Shown here in pieces: positions 36,193 through 48,170 of a stretch of 64,000 nucleotides of DNA. Numbering within the stretch: position 1 is the first letter of the stretch; each line of letters begins with the position of its first letter. The stretch is from Arbacia lixula (taxonomy: Eukaryota; Echinodermata; Echinoidea; Arbacioida; Arbaciidae): contig OZ022576.1 in the NCBI GenBank assembly GCA_963669155.1, positions 32,666,998-32,730,997 on the forward strand. Direction: 5' to 3'. A program made the translations under genes and the position numbers. The notes beneath the pieces were generated by a model. It had not been told where the DNA came from and made no database searches. It saw only the letters and a program-made list of their open reading frames with translations.

Positions 36193-36690
36193 ATCTGTCA
36201 ATACAAACTGGTGTATTCCCCTACAAAATGAAAATCGCCAAACGCTGTACCCATGTTCACGAAAGGCCTCACTTCAGATTGTAGCAATTATAGACCCATT
36301 TCTATCTTTCCATTTTTTCCAAGGTACTCGGGAGAGTTCTTTAATATACAATCGTATCTACAATTTCTTGGTGTGTAATGTGAATTCCTCTACCGAATTT
36401 CCTTTAATCAATCTTTACGATAAAATTATGAATTATGTATATATGAATAAGCATTCAATGGCTATTTTTACGTATATATCAAAAGCATTTGATACCCTGT
36501 CGCATACAATACCTTTAGGAAAATTGCGTTATTACGGGATTCGGGGCATACCACATCTTTGCTTTCAAAGCTATCAAACTGACAGAAAACAAAACACTAT
36601 TTATAACTCACATACTTCTAATTTCTGGTGTACCACAGGGTTCGATTCTTGGCTCTTTATTGTTGCTGATATACATCAATAATATTTTCA

Positions 36691-38130
36691 ACATTCGCGG
36701 TTCAAGATAAAATTTATTTCCAATATAAAAATAGTACATTGTACAATATGGGTAATAACGGTAACAAAATCAGTACATTTGAAGTTTCGTTTTACAAAGT
36801 GCAATACATTATGTAAACGATGCAGTGTATTTCACAGTTAACTAGATTGGAAATTGGACTGCAATTAAACGCTCAATTGCTTGACAAAATTATTCAGCCC
36901 GGTGGGGTTTGTTTGTTTGCTATGTATAACACTATTAATACAAAAATATACATATGTATGACAAATTAATCTTACCTATGAATTACAATAATCCAAGGGT
37001 ACGCCCCCCCCCCCTGTTCTACCCCCTTCCCTCTCTCCCAGCCTAGTTACAGGTGGTCGTACTTTAATAACAGTGTTAGTATATCTGAATTAATATAATT
37101 CGAATAAAAGAAGACAGGAAATCGAACTTTCAAATCGTACACCTATTTCAAAATCAAGCATACGTGAGAAGCAACTTCTTTTTTAGAACAGCTTTAAATT
37201 AAAATAACGAAGATCACACTTTGGTCTGTGTTGAAAGAGCGTACCATACGTCTAGACCGCTGTGCTTAATTAATTTATATGGTAAAATGGTCTTTGGGTA
37301 ACGTAAATGAAAATCGTTTGCAGTTCGGGTATTATATTGGTGCAATTCGGAATTTCGTTTAAACATTGATGTGAAATATGGAGGTAAGAGTCCATGCTGT
37401 AGTTTATACATGAATATTGTAGTCTGCAGAAAATTTATGTCATTCACTTTCAGTAGGTTATGTCTTTGAAATAGGGGAGCCGTGTGAGCAAGAAAGTGAA
37501 GACCACTACATAATCGTACCGCTTTCTTTTGTAGACGGATTATTGACTCATATTCTTCCGGTTGCTTTTTGCCCATGCAGTGTTACAGTAAGATATATGT
37601 GAAAGAAATAAGGGATTATACAATATTGTCAGAGCCTGTTCAGGGAGTAAATTTTTGAGCTTATATATTATCCCAATGGATTTGGCTACTCAAGAGATAA
37701 CTTTCGCAAAGAGATAACTTTTGCAGTTGAGATATTCGTCTATCATGACTCCCCAAAACTTTGTACTGTACTTACGCTCTATTTTGCAATTTCTAATCTC
37801 GATATTACATTCATTATCAGCTATGACAGCTCTTGATCTTCTGAAGATTATATGATTAGTCTTAAATAAGTTCAGAGATAATTTATTGCAATCAAGCTAT
37901 TTTTTAAGCCTGGATAATTCGTTATCTACATTTCTGATAAGTTCATCGAAATCTTTGTGCGCATACAATATGTTTGTATCGTCAGCAAATGTTATATATA
38001 GAACAACTAAGCAGAAACATTTATGATGTCAGTGATAAAGACAATAAAAAAACGGGATCAAGAATTGACCCTTGGGTACACCACATTGTAACATTACAAG
38101 TTCAGATTGCTCACAATCAATTTCAATAAA
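36691..38130 (-). mobile_element. Second nested LINE, CR1/L2-like, left arm
   Basis: Read on minus, FADDTNIL lies near 37,980, then thumb sequence, then 'KKAVRLCSGLHFLAHTAPLF' at 37,576-37,214. A long 3' UTR ends near 36,691 in an AATTTTATCTTGAA tail. It is 5' truncated just upstream of the palm motif. The insertion splits the host CR1-like LINE. Confidence 0.7.
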
Positions 38131-39115
38131 TTGTTTCCTATCTGGTCACTCGTCGTCAGCGTCGTCTTCGTGAGGTCCTCCTGGATGGAACCCCGCTTCC
38201 TTTCAGCTTTTTCTTATTCCTCATGAATTTGTTTTTTTTTTTTCACTCCGTTCATTTTGCAGACAACATTGCTTTAGTTGCCTCTGAGGAAAGCTTTGTC
38301 ATTTTGATCAATAAAGTGAATATTCAATTAACATGTTTAATGCATGTTAATAATTGGCTTTTGTGCAATAGATTAACTCTAAACATTGTAAAAACTTAAT
38401 TTGTTGTTTTCAGACATAGGCCAAACCTAAATACGCGTTATAATGATGCTCCCTTATACATCAACAAACTTAGAATTAAGCAATGTTCTGTGGTTACATA
38501 TCTTGGAGTGCTTGTAACCTTCTTTACCCCTGTTCGACCATTAAATACGATGCAAGTTAACTGTTTAATGTGCAGATACTTTTCAAACTCTCTACCTTCT
38601 TATCTTATGCACATGTTTTCATTGAATGCTGAAATTCATTCGTACAATTCCCGTCAGTCTGATAAATTCCACAAGTGGAAAGTTAATCAAAATACTCTTT
38701 CCAAATCAGTCCGTTGTTTAGGCCCAGTAACCTGGAATTCATTACCAGCCCACATACAGAACGCTCAGTTTAGTAACTCTTTCAAAAATCAACGTACAGC
38801 ACTCCTCCTCTCTAAGTACTCCTTACATGGGGCAACATGGAATGAAATAAGTTAACAGCTTTAGCTCCCCGGTGGAACTATTACATTTATCTTCATGTTA
38901 TCTTACCCAATGTATCAAGCCACTGAGGCTTTTACGGGTAAACCCTTTTCTTAAATAATTCATTGTTTATACTTACATCTCTTCAATACTCATCTTGTGC
39001 CGATTTTTATCAATCGTCGCTATTGCCGATCAGTTACTATTCATCTTTTCCTAAGTTAATTCATATGTTGATGTAATACATGTTTCAATTCTATCATTAT
39101 TTTTAATTGTTCTAG

Positions 39116-40480
39116 ATTCGATGTGCTGGTGGTCAAGACGTGACCCATCGACATCGCCTGGCCCGCCAACGCCAATAAGATCGCGCGGGAGATCCTGGAT
39201 TACGTCACGGACGGCGACACATGAATTCCCCTGGTCCATGCCTTCTCCGTCGGCAGCCATGTATACTCCGAGATGCTCGACCTGATGGATGCATCAGAGG
39301 ATTGGAAATCCCCTTCCTCGGAAGAGGGGGCCTATGCGTCGGTGCATGGGCGGAAATTCCGCCCCCACCATTACGAAAAAAATCACTATCCCCCTCCCAT
39401 TGAGAGCACTTTCAGAGACTGGGCGGGATTACAAAAATATGGAAAAACATTATCCATACTCCCCCCTTCCCCCGCTCAGCGGTTACCTTTTTGAGGAAAA
39501 ACATGTTTCCCCCACTTTCGAGGAGCGATTTCCGCCCTTGCGTCGGTGCGATCGTTGGTCAGATCCTGGACTATTGTGTTTTCTCCAGGGGTAGCCAACA
39601 ACTCTTCCACCAGTTTGTCATCAAGAGGATTGCAGAGACCTACTTTTGGCTGACCAACAACAAGTACATCATGGATAGCATCGTCAAGGTAAGCTTGAAG
39701 GGTGAACTCTCTAGTGAACATTGGCGTGAAGATGTGTAGTACGCCAATGGGGTTGTCAGGGCCTGGTAATGTATGGGTTAAATCTCTCATTACCATTGAC
39801 ACGAAGATATGTAGTAAGGCAATGGGGTTGTCAGGGCCTGGTAATGTAAGGGTAAAGATTTGTCTCAATGGTGGATATGTTGCAGGGACATCACAGATAA
39901 GTTACCGAGAATAACCACGAGACTTTATAAAAGTATTCAAACAATCAAACACATTTCAATTCACCATGACTCCTCGGAGACACGTCTAGTCTCGCAGAGA
40001 CTTAGTCTCCAATAAGCCATATATTGCTAACATTTTGGAATATTATTTATTACAAGGCATAAATAAGCAGTAATTTGGATCTTTGAGAATACTTCATAAT
40101 GATTCATTAATGTATCAAGGAAAGCGAGAATTCCATAGGAATTTCCAAAGAAAGGGAGTTTATCAACTGTCTTACTGTTCTGCATTGTCCTTCAGGTGAA
40201 TGAGATCTTCACTGGACGCCCGGTCAATGCGCTCGCCCTGAACCTCTTCTCTCGCGATGACCCAAACGCCACGGCCAAGGAAAACGACGAATTAATCGAG
40301 CAGTGGCGCAAGCATCTAGAGAGCGACCTTGACGTCAAGTGTTGCAGATCTTCCCACTTTGCGAAGCACAGTGACGAGTAGGAGGAGAGCATCTACGGCT
40401 TTATGGGCAAGCTGACACTGCAGAGCTGCCACACGTTCCAGTTAGAGAAACCTGTCCTTCCGTCGTCGGCGGAATTAAAG
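39116..40480 (+). pseudogene. DUF829/TMEM53-like hydrolase pseudogene, left arm
   Basis: Three exon-like blocks: about 39,116-39,300 after a TTCTAG acceptor ('FDVLVVKT', 'HAFSVGS'), about 39,530-39,688 with donor CAAG|GTAAGC ('GQILDYCVF', 'RIAETYFWLTNN'), and 40,196 to about 40,480 after CCTTCAG ('LALNLFSRDDP', 'SHFAKHSDE'). The family is an alpha/beta-hydrolase-like group. HAFSVGS matches the nucleophile elbow HxFSxGG, and SHFAKH matches the late His region. In-frame stops follow VVKT (TGA), GDT (TGA) and HSDE (TAG), and exon 2 has a frame slip. Introns are kept, so this is a genomic duplicate, not a retrocopy. The product's usual role, nuclear-envelope signalling in vertebrate TMEM53, need not apply here. 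Confidence 0.75.
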
Positions 40481-43436
40481 TAGAATGAGTGAAGGAGATT
40501 GACGAGAACTCGCGGAGCTCAAATAATGAACACTAGGCTAAATCTTCCTAAAAGGAGTGGTCACTATATACTGTAGGATGGATTTTGGCACGACTTAACA
40601 AAGGATGAGTGAGGGAGATAATTAATCCGCGCAGCCAGTTTGAAAAATGAACAAGAAATCTTCCCTACCAGAGATGCCATTATAGGATGGACTTTTGCGA
40701 GACTTGACAAAATGGTAAGGGAGAGAGAGAGAAATCTCCCCTAAAATAAAGGTCACGATGATTTAACGGTGGGTTTTGGCACGATTTGAATAGAACGCGC
40801 AGAGGTAGCTCATCTAATCAACGCGAGGAGAGGTCATTGAAGGGAGGACTTTCCCACAGAGGAACATCGGGGTAACTCCACACATGTAATATATAAATAT
40901 CAGCGACACATCTCCCTCTTGATAAAGCTGCGAGCTTTAGGATTGACGGGTCAGAAATAACCGCCAATCTTAATTGTTTACATGTCGAAACTCGCACATC
41001 ATTATCGAACCAGCGGACTGCAGCTCCTTTGGGGTATTGAGCATTAGTTTATAACTGATGCAGGGGAACAAAAGTTATTTTGTCTCCACCCAATGGACAG
41101 TCAGTACAGACATGTTCACCGTAATAGCGGATCATATTGAGATTTGCCTAGAACGAGTATTTAAGTAACTTGTGACATATGACTCACGTCATAGCTGTAT
41201 GTGTTATGTCACACAAAGAAGAATGTTTCATTACCATATATGTATATTATGAAATTGATATGTGAGCCAAGAATCCGAACGTTGAGATTTTGTACGTCGT
41301 TTACTGTGTAAAGTTGACTTGAAAGAGTTTGGATTGATTAAAAAGATCCAGGGGTATGGGGAATGGGAAGAAGGATTATTAAGTTGATAAGCATCCTGAC
41401 TAACTGGTGTACCATGATATACAATTGATACAAAGAGCTCAGTACAGAGAACTGTGTGGCACTCCATGATCGCCTACGTCACACGACAAAGCACCCAGAG
41501 AGAGAGAGAGAGACAGTATATCAACCAGACGTATAGTGAGAACGTGGTCATATTAACTATCAAGATAGCTTGGACAGACCACAAAGCAAATCATGGTCGT
41601 TGAATAATTTCACGAAAAGTTGGATTGCATGCATGAATACTTTTGAACAAAGAATGATACCGTCATGCATTTGGTATCAAAATGTGCGGAAAGGATCAGA
41701 AAAAAATCATGAAATTTCGTTTCGAAATATTTAGGCGTTCGGAAGTACCGATTAAAAAATAACGGGGGGGGATAATGCACCCCCGTGAGTATCAGGGTTA
41801 AAGGGTTATGTGAAGCACGTTGAATTCTCAATACTGCACATATAAGGGAAAGTCGTCCCATGATGTATTAGTGTAAGAGACCGGCGGCATGGATCATTCT
41901 TCGACACAACTCCCCGTCACCCACACGCCCTTGTTGCAAGTAATAGCATGTGAAGTGCACAGTCTTGATGCAAGAACACGACATGGAATTCATTCTCTAT
42001 AAGAAGCAGAATAATTGTGATTGTATTTAATTGAGGAAAGCAATACTTGAACAAACTATTTCTCTCAAAATGATATTCTACTGCATGTGAATCTCCAACG
42101 AGATAAGGTATCCATCATGTACATTGTATATCTATATATTCATGTTATCAAAATCAGTGTTGGCGTGTGTAATGTATCTAATTGGTGATTAAAATGACTT
42201 AGCTTCTTTGCATTTTAGAGTGTACAGCTCGGTTTTTCTTGATTTTCCCCGAGATGTTCCTTCACATATACATATATGCTTCTCTCTGATTGTGGTCTGC
42301 GTCGGGTTTCGCAGAAACTCCTTGCGTCGGACGCAAGGACGACGCAGGGAAGGATCGTAGAAGTGGCAAGCATGTATGTTTGTCACATATCCCACCTAAA
42401 TTCCTCATTTTCATTTATAAATTTTATTTTGTGATAAATCATTTTACTTTCTTACTCTGATTTTAGTTGTATTTTTGTGTGTGGGGGGTAGAGACTCAGG
42501 CAGCAAATAATATGTAAGAAAACAACATGACATTTTTTATATTCAGGAGAGTTTTTGTCGACAATTGCCAAGGTGTTGCATCACTGTTTGAATTGAGTTT
42601 TGACTAAGACAATACTCTGCATCCACAATATAGATATTTGAGTGTTTCCTTCATCAAAACAATGAGCATTTACATGATTATACATGGATCAGTGTCATCA
42701 TCGTATTGATATTTGTCATGAATTCGAAAATTTTGATGCATTCAAGAATAAAAAATATATTTGTGGGGAAAATAAGCAACCGTCTACGTCTGCTTATCTG
42801 AATATAGAGTACCGAAGTGTGACGCCATTTGAGCATTATTGTCAAGATTACAACGGGGAATGTAATTGTGAATGCCAGATACTAGCCCGATATACAATAT
42901 CGAACAGGTAAACCTCTCAGTGGAGTAAGTTTGTTTAGAGCCAATTTGTCTTGACAACTTGTTCATATGACGACACCACTTCGGTACTCTATATGAAAGA
43001 GTGCTTGCATCGGAAGAGAAAAGAACAACGAAGATGGCTTTAGAGAAAGAGCGAATGGGGAGGGAGGGAGAGAGGTGAAGAAAGATGAGGTTGGGAGAGA
43101 GGTGAGGTTGGGAGAGAGAGACGAGGTTGGGGGAGAGAGACGGAGAGAAAAGTGAGCGCCATGGAAAAACAGTAACATTTCAATGGCCAATTATCTCACA
43201 GCATATAAGATGTTATACCATAGTTCATGTTACGACAAGATTGTATCCGATTTAGAAGGCTCTCAGGTCACTTTCAGGGGCAACAAATCCCCCCCCCCCC
43301 ATGTGATTTTTCTTTCATAAATTGTACATTTCTTTATATCAAAAAGAAAACTACCTCAGTGATAGATAGAAACTTGTTGACAATCTACAAGGATATATGT
43401 TTAATACTCTTTGAAAAGATGACAACATCAGCAATC
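40481..43436 (+). other. Left-arm non-coding sequence
   Basis: It matches 48,175-53,240 in reverse at roughly 90-94% apart from indels. The open frames at 41,231-41,467 (minus) and its partner 52,164-52,403 (plus) are alike only because the DNA is duplicated. No family is recognised. A 9-bp palindrome CCTTGCGTC/GACGCAAGG at about 42,320 is kept in both arms. Confidence 0.5.
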
Positions 43437-43509
43437 GGTCTCTTGGCTCAGTTGGTAGAGCGTCAGACTGATAATCTGAAGGTCGTGAGTTCGATTCCTG
43501 CCTCAGATG
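43437..43509 (+). tRNA. tRNA-Ile(GAT)-like sequence, probably SINE or pseudogene
   Basis: The D arm (GCTC-AGTTGGTA-GAGC), anticodon arm (TCAGA-CTGATAA-TCTGA, anticodon GAT) and TTCGATT loop are clear. The acceptor ends GGTCTCT and CTCAGAT do not pair, and the T stem has one mismatch. It therefore looks like a tRNA-derived relic and not a working tRNA. The mirrored copy is at 48,098-48,170. Confidence 0.6.
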
Positions 43510-43990
43510 CTCTTTTGGTTTTTCTCTCGTTGATTTGAAAATAATAGTCTATACGCTAAAATCACCAAGCAAAACCACCGACGTCTTATAGCCTAGTGGT
43601 AGGGTAAGCGCCGGGACTACCTCACACTCGTGCTAGCGAGCACGGGTTCGAAACCCGCTAACTCCAAGGTGTAAAAGCCAAGGTTCAAGGATTGTCGGAT
43701 GGCCCGGCAAAGGCATTGGGATCGCCCTTGTTCCTCCCCTAAAGAGTTAGAGTCTATAGTTCTTATAGGCTATAGTTTTTAGGAGGTAGGAAGGGACATG
43801 AGATGGGCCGGTCGCCATACCAGAAGGGAACTAATGGTAGTCGGTAAAGGGTCATGAGCTTAATTGCGGAAGCCCGAAGTCACGACACCTGAACTCCTGG
43901 CAACCATCGCTTAACCTTTTGTGGTTTTTTTTTTAAATATTCACTTTAATTTTCCTTCTGTCTCTGATGACAACAATCAATTATAGCCTA
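43437..43990 (+). mobile_element. tRNA-derived SINE, left-arm copy
   Basis: Behind the Ile-like unit comes a second pol III-type unit at about 43,580-43,667 with an A-box-like TAGCCTAGTGGTAG and a B box GGTTCGAAACC, then a conserved non-coding body to a poly-T near 43,930. The right-arm copy differs at only a few of roughly 540 bases, the best-matched stretch of the two arms. Confidence 0.65.
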
Positions 43991-44099
43991 ATCATCTTTC
44001 TTGTTCCGTTTTTCAATATTCCATATTACTCTCATTATTATTATTATTATTGTAATGATAGTAAGTCTTGAGACAAAACTTGCATTTCTCAAGGTGACA

Positions 44100-44890
44100 A
44101 CTAGTGTCAACACACACACGTATAATCTGCTGCAATAAAGTTACTGCAAAGTAGAAGCCTTGTTCGAGTCATCCTATCTGAGTCTACACATGATCACATC
44201 ATGATGTCAGAAGTCCAAGAACCAGCTCAGAAAATGTCCATTTCCAAGGATCAAGGCCCCAAACAGGTGCAGACCTTCCGATATTGAGTACGAATTACGT
44301 GTGTATTAGACTGGCTAGCCAGCGGTGCATTGATATGTATGGTGCCTGTATGTATATGTATATGTATATGTGCAGCACACAGTCTGATACGGGACAGAAT
44401 AATCATGGTATTTTGGACAATAGTGTTCGTAAACGTTTGCAGAGGCAGGATGATTTGACGCTAGAGAAGGCGTTGCAGCTTTGTCGTGCTGCTGAAACCA
44501 CTCGAGCTCAGGCCCATGAGCTGAGTTCCACCAGTGAGAGAGTCTAAGTTGATGCTCTAGGGAGTAAGAAACAGTCGTTCAAGTCAGCATCACACAAAGG
44601 TCCAAAACAACAAAGTCAGAAATCAGAATATGCTTGTGGGAGATGCGGATATAGGCACAGTAGAAATGCATGTCAGGCACAAGGTGAGATCTGCAAGAAA
44701 TGCCGTAGAGAATCATTTTGCAAAGTGTTATCGGTTGGTGTTTGTTGGTGTTGGTGTTGGTGATTCTCCTGATGAATGGACGGTCAATCTTGTGGTGAAT
44801 GGAAGGCCAGTGGATTTCAAGTTATATCCTGTTGCTCAGACTAACCTCCTTCCAGACTCAGTGTATCATACGCCAACTAGATCCTTCTAT
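44100..44890 (+). mobile_element. Ty3/gypsy-type LTR retrotransposon fossil
   Basis: A fragment with gag-like sequence, a zinc-knuckle-like cysteine cluster (CGRCGYRHSRNAC) at about 44,635-44,680, and the start of a protease-like region. It is broken, with several breaks; no reverse transcriptase, integrase or paired LTRs were found. It lies in the palindrome spacer. Age is unclear but it is worn. Confidence 0.7.
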
Positions 44891-45284
44891 TCACCTCCCC
44901 TTCTGTTTCATTTTCTATGGAGATCTTTTTGCCCAAGTATAAGTAGTTGTCTACCTTTTCTATGGTCCTCCCCCGAACTGTGATATTGTGTTCTTTGAAT
45001 CTACTGCTCATCATTACCTTTGTCTTTATGATATTCATTTTCAGTCCAGCTTTTCTACGTTCTTCACTTAGTTCTCGGATCATTTTCTCCAGTTCCTGAT
45101 GTGTATGGCTAAGTAGTAAAATGTCATCTGCAAATCTGAGATGTGTGAGGTGTTCGCCATCTACCACTATTCCCAATGATAACCAATCAAGGTTTCTGAA
45201 GACATCCTCAATAGCTGCAGTGAAGAGCTTTGGTAAGATGGGGTCACCTTGTCTCACCCCTTTCAGGATTTTAAAGGCATTAGA

Positions 45285-45480
45285 GAATGCCGTAGAGAAT
45301 CATTTTGCAAAGTGTTATCGGTTGGTGTTTCTTGGTGTTGGTGATTCTTCTGATGAATGGACGGTTAATCTTGTGAATGGAAGGCCAGTGGATTTCAAGT
45401 TATATCCTGGTGCTTAGACTAACCTCCTTCAAGACTCTGTGTATCTTACGCCAACTAGATCCTTCTATTCACTTCCCCTG
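45285..45480 (+). mobile_element. Second short piece of the Ty3/gypsy fossil
   Basis: This repeats about 44,692-44,890 in direct orientation with a few percent difference. The pair flanks a 390-bp RTE piece. It is a broken fragment. Confidence 0.7.
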
Positions 45481-46008
45481 TAGTGCTTTCTAGATGTACA
45501 CGGGCACTCTAGAGTCCTTATAGATGTTCTTAATTAGGCGAATGTAGTTTCCATCTGTGACCTGCTTTTCTAAGGCATTGAATGATGAATGGTGGTCTAG
45601 GCTGTCAAATGCCTTCTCGTAATCAACGAAGCCAAGGCAGATGTCAAAACGGTATTCTTTTGCCTTCTCGATTATCTGGCTTAAGGTGTGGAGATGTGCT
45701 GATGTTCTATTTCCTGTACGAAATCCAGCTTGTTCTTGTGGTTGATTTTCATCAAACTGTTTCTCTACCCTAGCAAGAAGAATTCGTGTGAAGGTTTTGT
45801 ATATATGAGGCAACAGACTAATAGACCTGTAGTTTTTGATGTCCTTCATGTCCCCTTTCTTGAACAGTATGATAACTTTTGATTCGTTCCACTGGGTAGG
45901 TACTTGTTCCATTTGCATGATCTTGTTGAACGGTTTTGTAAGGATTGATATGGTGTCTTCTCCCCCAACTTTAAAATACATGTACACAGATCTCATACAA
46001 AATCGCAC

Positions 46009-46280
46009 ACACAGAAATAATACACAGATAACGAAAATGTGCCTTCAGGTTTATTCATATTTCTCATTGAACGAAAACATGATAAAATACAATTTATATA
46101 TCACATAAAGATAAGATGTATGTATGTCATACTTAAGCAATAAATTATGTTGCAGCATGAAGGTTACATAGTGCAAAACATATCCATGCTCAAAATCAAA
46201 ATGGCCGCCGACCTGTCTATAGTGGACACCTGTCTATAGTGGTCACTTTTGTGGTATCCCTTGAGCGGCCGCTATAGACA
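46009..46280. mobile_element. Short insert inside the RTE-like LINE
   Basis: Non-coding sequence that splits the RT frame. Its end carries a tandem CTGTCTATAGTGG motif and an inverted CCGCTATAGACAGG. The superfamily is not determined. Confidence 0.55.
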
Positions 46281-46748
46281 GGTTTGAATGTATCTGCAGT
46301 TATTTGGTCCTCCCCCGGAGCCTTTTTCCTTTTCATGTGATCTAAAGCACTCTTCACCTCTTCCTTAAGTATTGGTGGAACATCATTTGATTTTTCATTC
46401 CAGTCCTCTTGGTCTGCTTGGTCTGTGCTATAGAGTTCTCTATAGAAGTCCTCAATGGCTTGAGTAATCTGTTCTTTGTCATTAACTTCTGTCCCATAGT
46501 TTGTTTTCAGTGATGACTTTCCGTTTCCGTTGATGATTTTTGGTCCTTTGTGGTTTTCTTGCTCTTCACGTACCATCTTAGTCCTGATCTTTCTCTTTCG
46601 CTTTCTTCTCATCTTGCGAATTATTTCATTCAGCTCTGTATATTTAATTTGGGTACGTGTTGATGTCTGTCTGGAGGGCTTAAGGGCTTTCCTCATTCTC
46701 ATTCAGTCTATGTATCTCCTCTCTCTTTCCTTGTCGGTATTGTTGCCC

Positions 46749-46780
46749 TCAACCCCCTCCCCCCCCCCCCCCCCCCTTAG
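46749..46780. repeat. Poly-C tract in the spacer
   Basis: C run interrupted by T within the linker region of the RTE-like LINE. Confidence 0.9.
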
Positions 46781-47639
46781 CTAGCCTTTTCGCTTCATCC
46801 ATAATTGTTCTGGTTATTTGTCCTTAAAGAGTGTCTAGTGGTTGGTTCTCCATTGAATCTGCCAGCACTTCAAACCTATTGTGTAACTCAAGCTGGAACT
46901 GCTCCTGCTTACTTGAAAGCAGTTCTAAATCAATATGTCTCCTCCTAGGCTTCCCTTCCCTTCTCACCCTTTCCATTTTTTTTTTGTTAATCCTTACTTT
47001 AGCTCTAACAAGTCGGTGGTCACTGCCTGTATCCATCTTTGGTTCCCACATCCATCAAGATTCTACGATGATCGCAAATTATGTAATCTATCAAGTTGTG
47101 AGTTGCTGCATTTGGGCTTTCCTATGTCCACTAGTTTTTGGTAGTTTTTTGGAAGTATGTATTGCCAATTGTCAAGTTTCTGCTTGATACAAACTCCAGT
47201 AGTCTTTCTCCCCTTTCATTCCTGTCTCCTGTCCCGTATTAATTGGCCTATACCACTCTCCTCGTCATCCTGTCTCCGTCCAACCTTGGCGTTGAAGTCA
47301 CCCATAGGCAACGTAAACGTTGTGGATTCTGTTGTCATTATTTTGTCAATTTTACTATTTAAATCTCCAACGACTTCATCTGTGTGACTGGTAGTTGGTG
47401 CATGTGCTTGAATAATTTTCATTGTATGGCTACTATTGATATGTACATTAGAAAAGCTATCCTGTCTGATACTTCTTTATATTCCATGATATTTTCCTCA
47501 ACCTCTTTATTCACAAGAAATCCAACCATTGCAAATTTTGTTTGTTGCTGATGTTGTGAACAGTGTATGTCCATACTTCGATAACTTGATGAGATTGAAA
47601 AAAACGGAAGGAGAAAGATAATTAGGCTATATTGTTGTC

Positions 47640-48170
47640 ATCAGAGACAGAAGGAAAATTAAAGTGAATATTTAAAAAAAAAACACAAAAGGTTAAGCGA
47701 TGGTTGCCAGGAGTTCAGGTGTCGTGACTTCGGGCTTCCGCAATTAAGCTCATGACCCTTTACCGACTACCATTAGTTCCCTTCTGGTATGGCGACCGGC
47801 CCATCTCATGTCCCTTCCTACCTCCTAAAAACTATAGCCTATAAGAACTATAGACTCTAACTCTTTAGGGGAGGAACAAGGGCGATCCCAATGCCTTTGC
47901 CGGGCCATCCGACAATCCTTGAACCTTGGCTTTTACACCTTGGAGTTAGCGGGTTTCGAACCCGTGCTCGCTAGCACGAGTGTGAGGTAGTCCCGGCGCT
48001 TACCCTACCACTAGGCTATAAGACGTCGGTGGTTTTGCTTGGTGATTTTAGCGTATAGACTATTATTTTCAAATCAACGAGAGAAAAACCAAAAGAGCAT
48101 CTGAGGCAGGAATCGAACTCACGACCTTCAGATTATCAGTCTGATGCTCTACCAACTGAGCCAAGAGACC
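47640..48170 (-). mobile_element. tRNA-derived SINE, right-arm copy
   Basis: Reverse-complement partner of 43,437-43,990, with both pol III-type units preserved and a poly-A in place of the poly-T. Confidence 0.65.
48098..48170 (-). tRNA. tRNA-Ile(GAT)-like sequence, right-arm copy
   Basis: Same structure as 43,437-43,509, with one change in the D stem (GAGC kept, next base A in place of G). The acceptor stem again does not pair, so the defect was present before the duplication. Confidence 0.6.

Larger units (their letters stand above)
33160..38870 (+). mobile_element. CR1-like LINE split by two nested LINEs, left arm
   Basis: Three pieces in order belong to one worn element. At 33,160-33,995 are the end of the endonuclease ('SDASDHLLIF') and the linker ('VFNDFFVNVG'). 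At 36,195-36,690 is the early reverse transcriptase ('YISKAFDTLSHTIP', 'YYGIRGIPH'). At 38,240-38,870 is the C-terminal part ('TYLGVLVTFF', 'GPVTWNSLPAHI'). Two minus-strand LINEs occupy the gaps. Several stops and frame changes are present. The same arrangement in the right arm shows that the nesting happened before the arms were duplicated. Confidence 0.7.
27010..44017 (+). repeat. Left arm of a giant imperfect palindrome
   Basis: Sequence from 27,010 (AAGGCAACCGG) to about 44,017 recurs in reverse complement at 47,593-63,645. Matched landmarks include the foldback MITE at 27,500, the exon-like segments at 29,012 and 33,063, nested LINEs at 33,160-38,870, the three pseudogene exons at 39,116-40,480, and the SINE at 43,437-43,990. 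Identity varies by eye from near 99% in the SINE to 85-93% elsewhere. Indels shift the register: the coordinate sums of partners run from about 90,600 to 94,050, and the large steps are explained by identifiable insertions or deletions. Confidence 0.9.
44890..47592 (-). mobile_element. RTE-like LINE filling the palindrome spacer
   Basis: Read on minus: the endonuclease is at 47,422-46,824 ('PMGDFNAKVG', 'SDHRLVRAKV'), the linker and early RT at 46,702-46,280, mid RT at 46,008-45,490 ('YRSISLLPHIYK', 'FVDYEKAFDS'), and palm and thumb at 45,284-44,877 ('RQGDPILPKLF', 'RFADDILLLS'). It is interrupted by a 270-bp unrelated insert near 46,009-46,280 and by a gypsy piece at 45,285-45,480. Several frame changes are present. 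It occurs once in the window and is clearly different from the RTE-like pair in the arms. Confidence 0.85.

Noticed and set aside
43437-43509. A functional tRNA-Ile gene
   Set aside because: The acceptor ends do not pair and the T stem has a mismatch. The identical defect in the mirrored copy fits a SINE or pseudogene.
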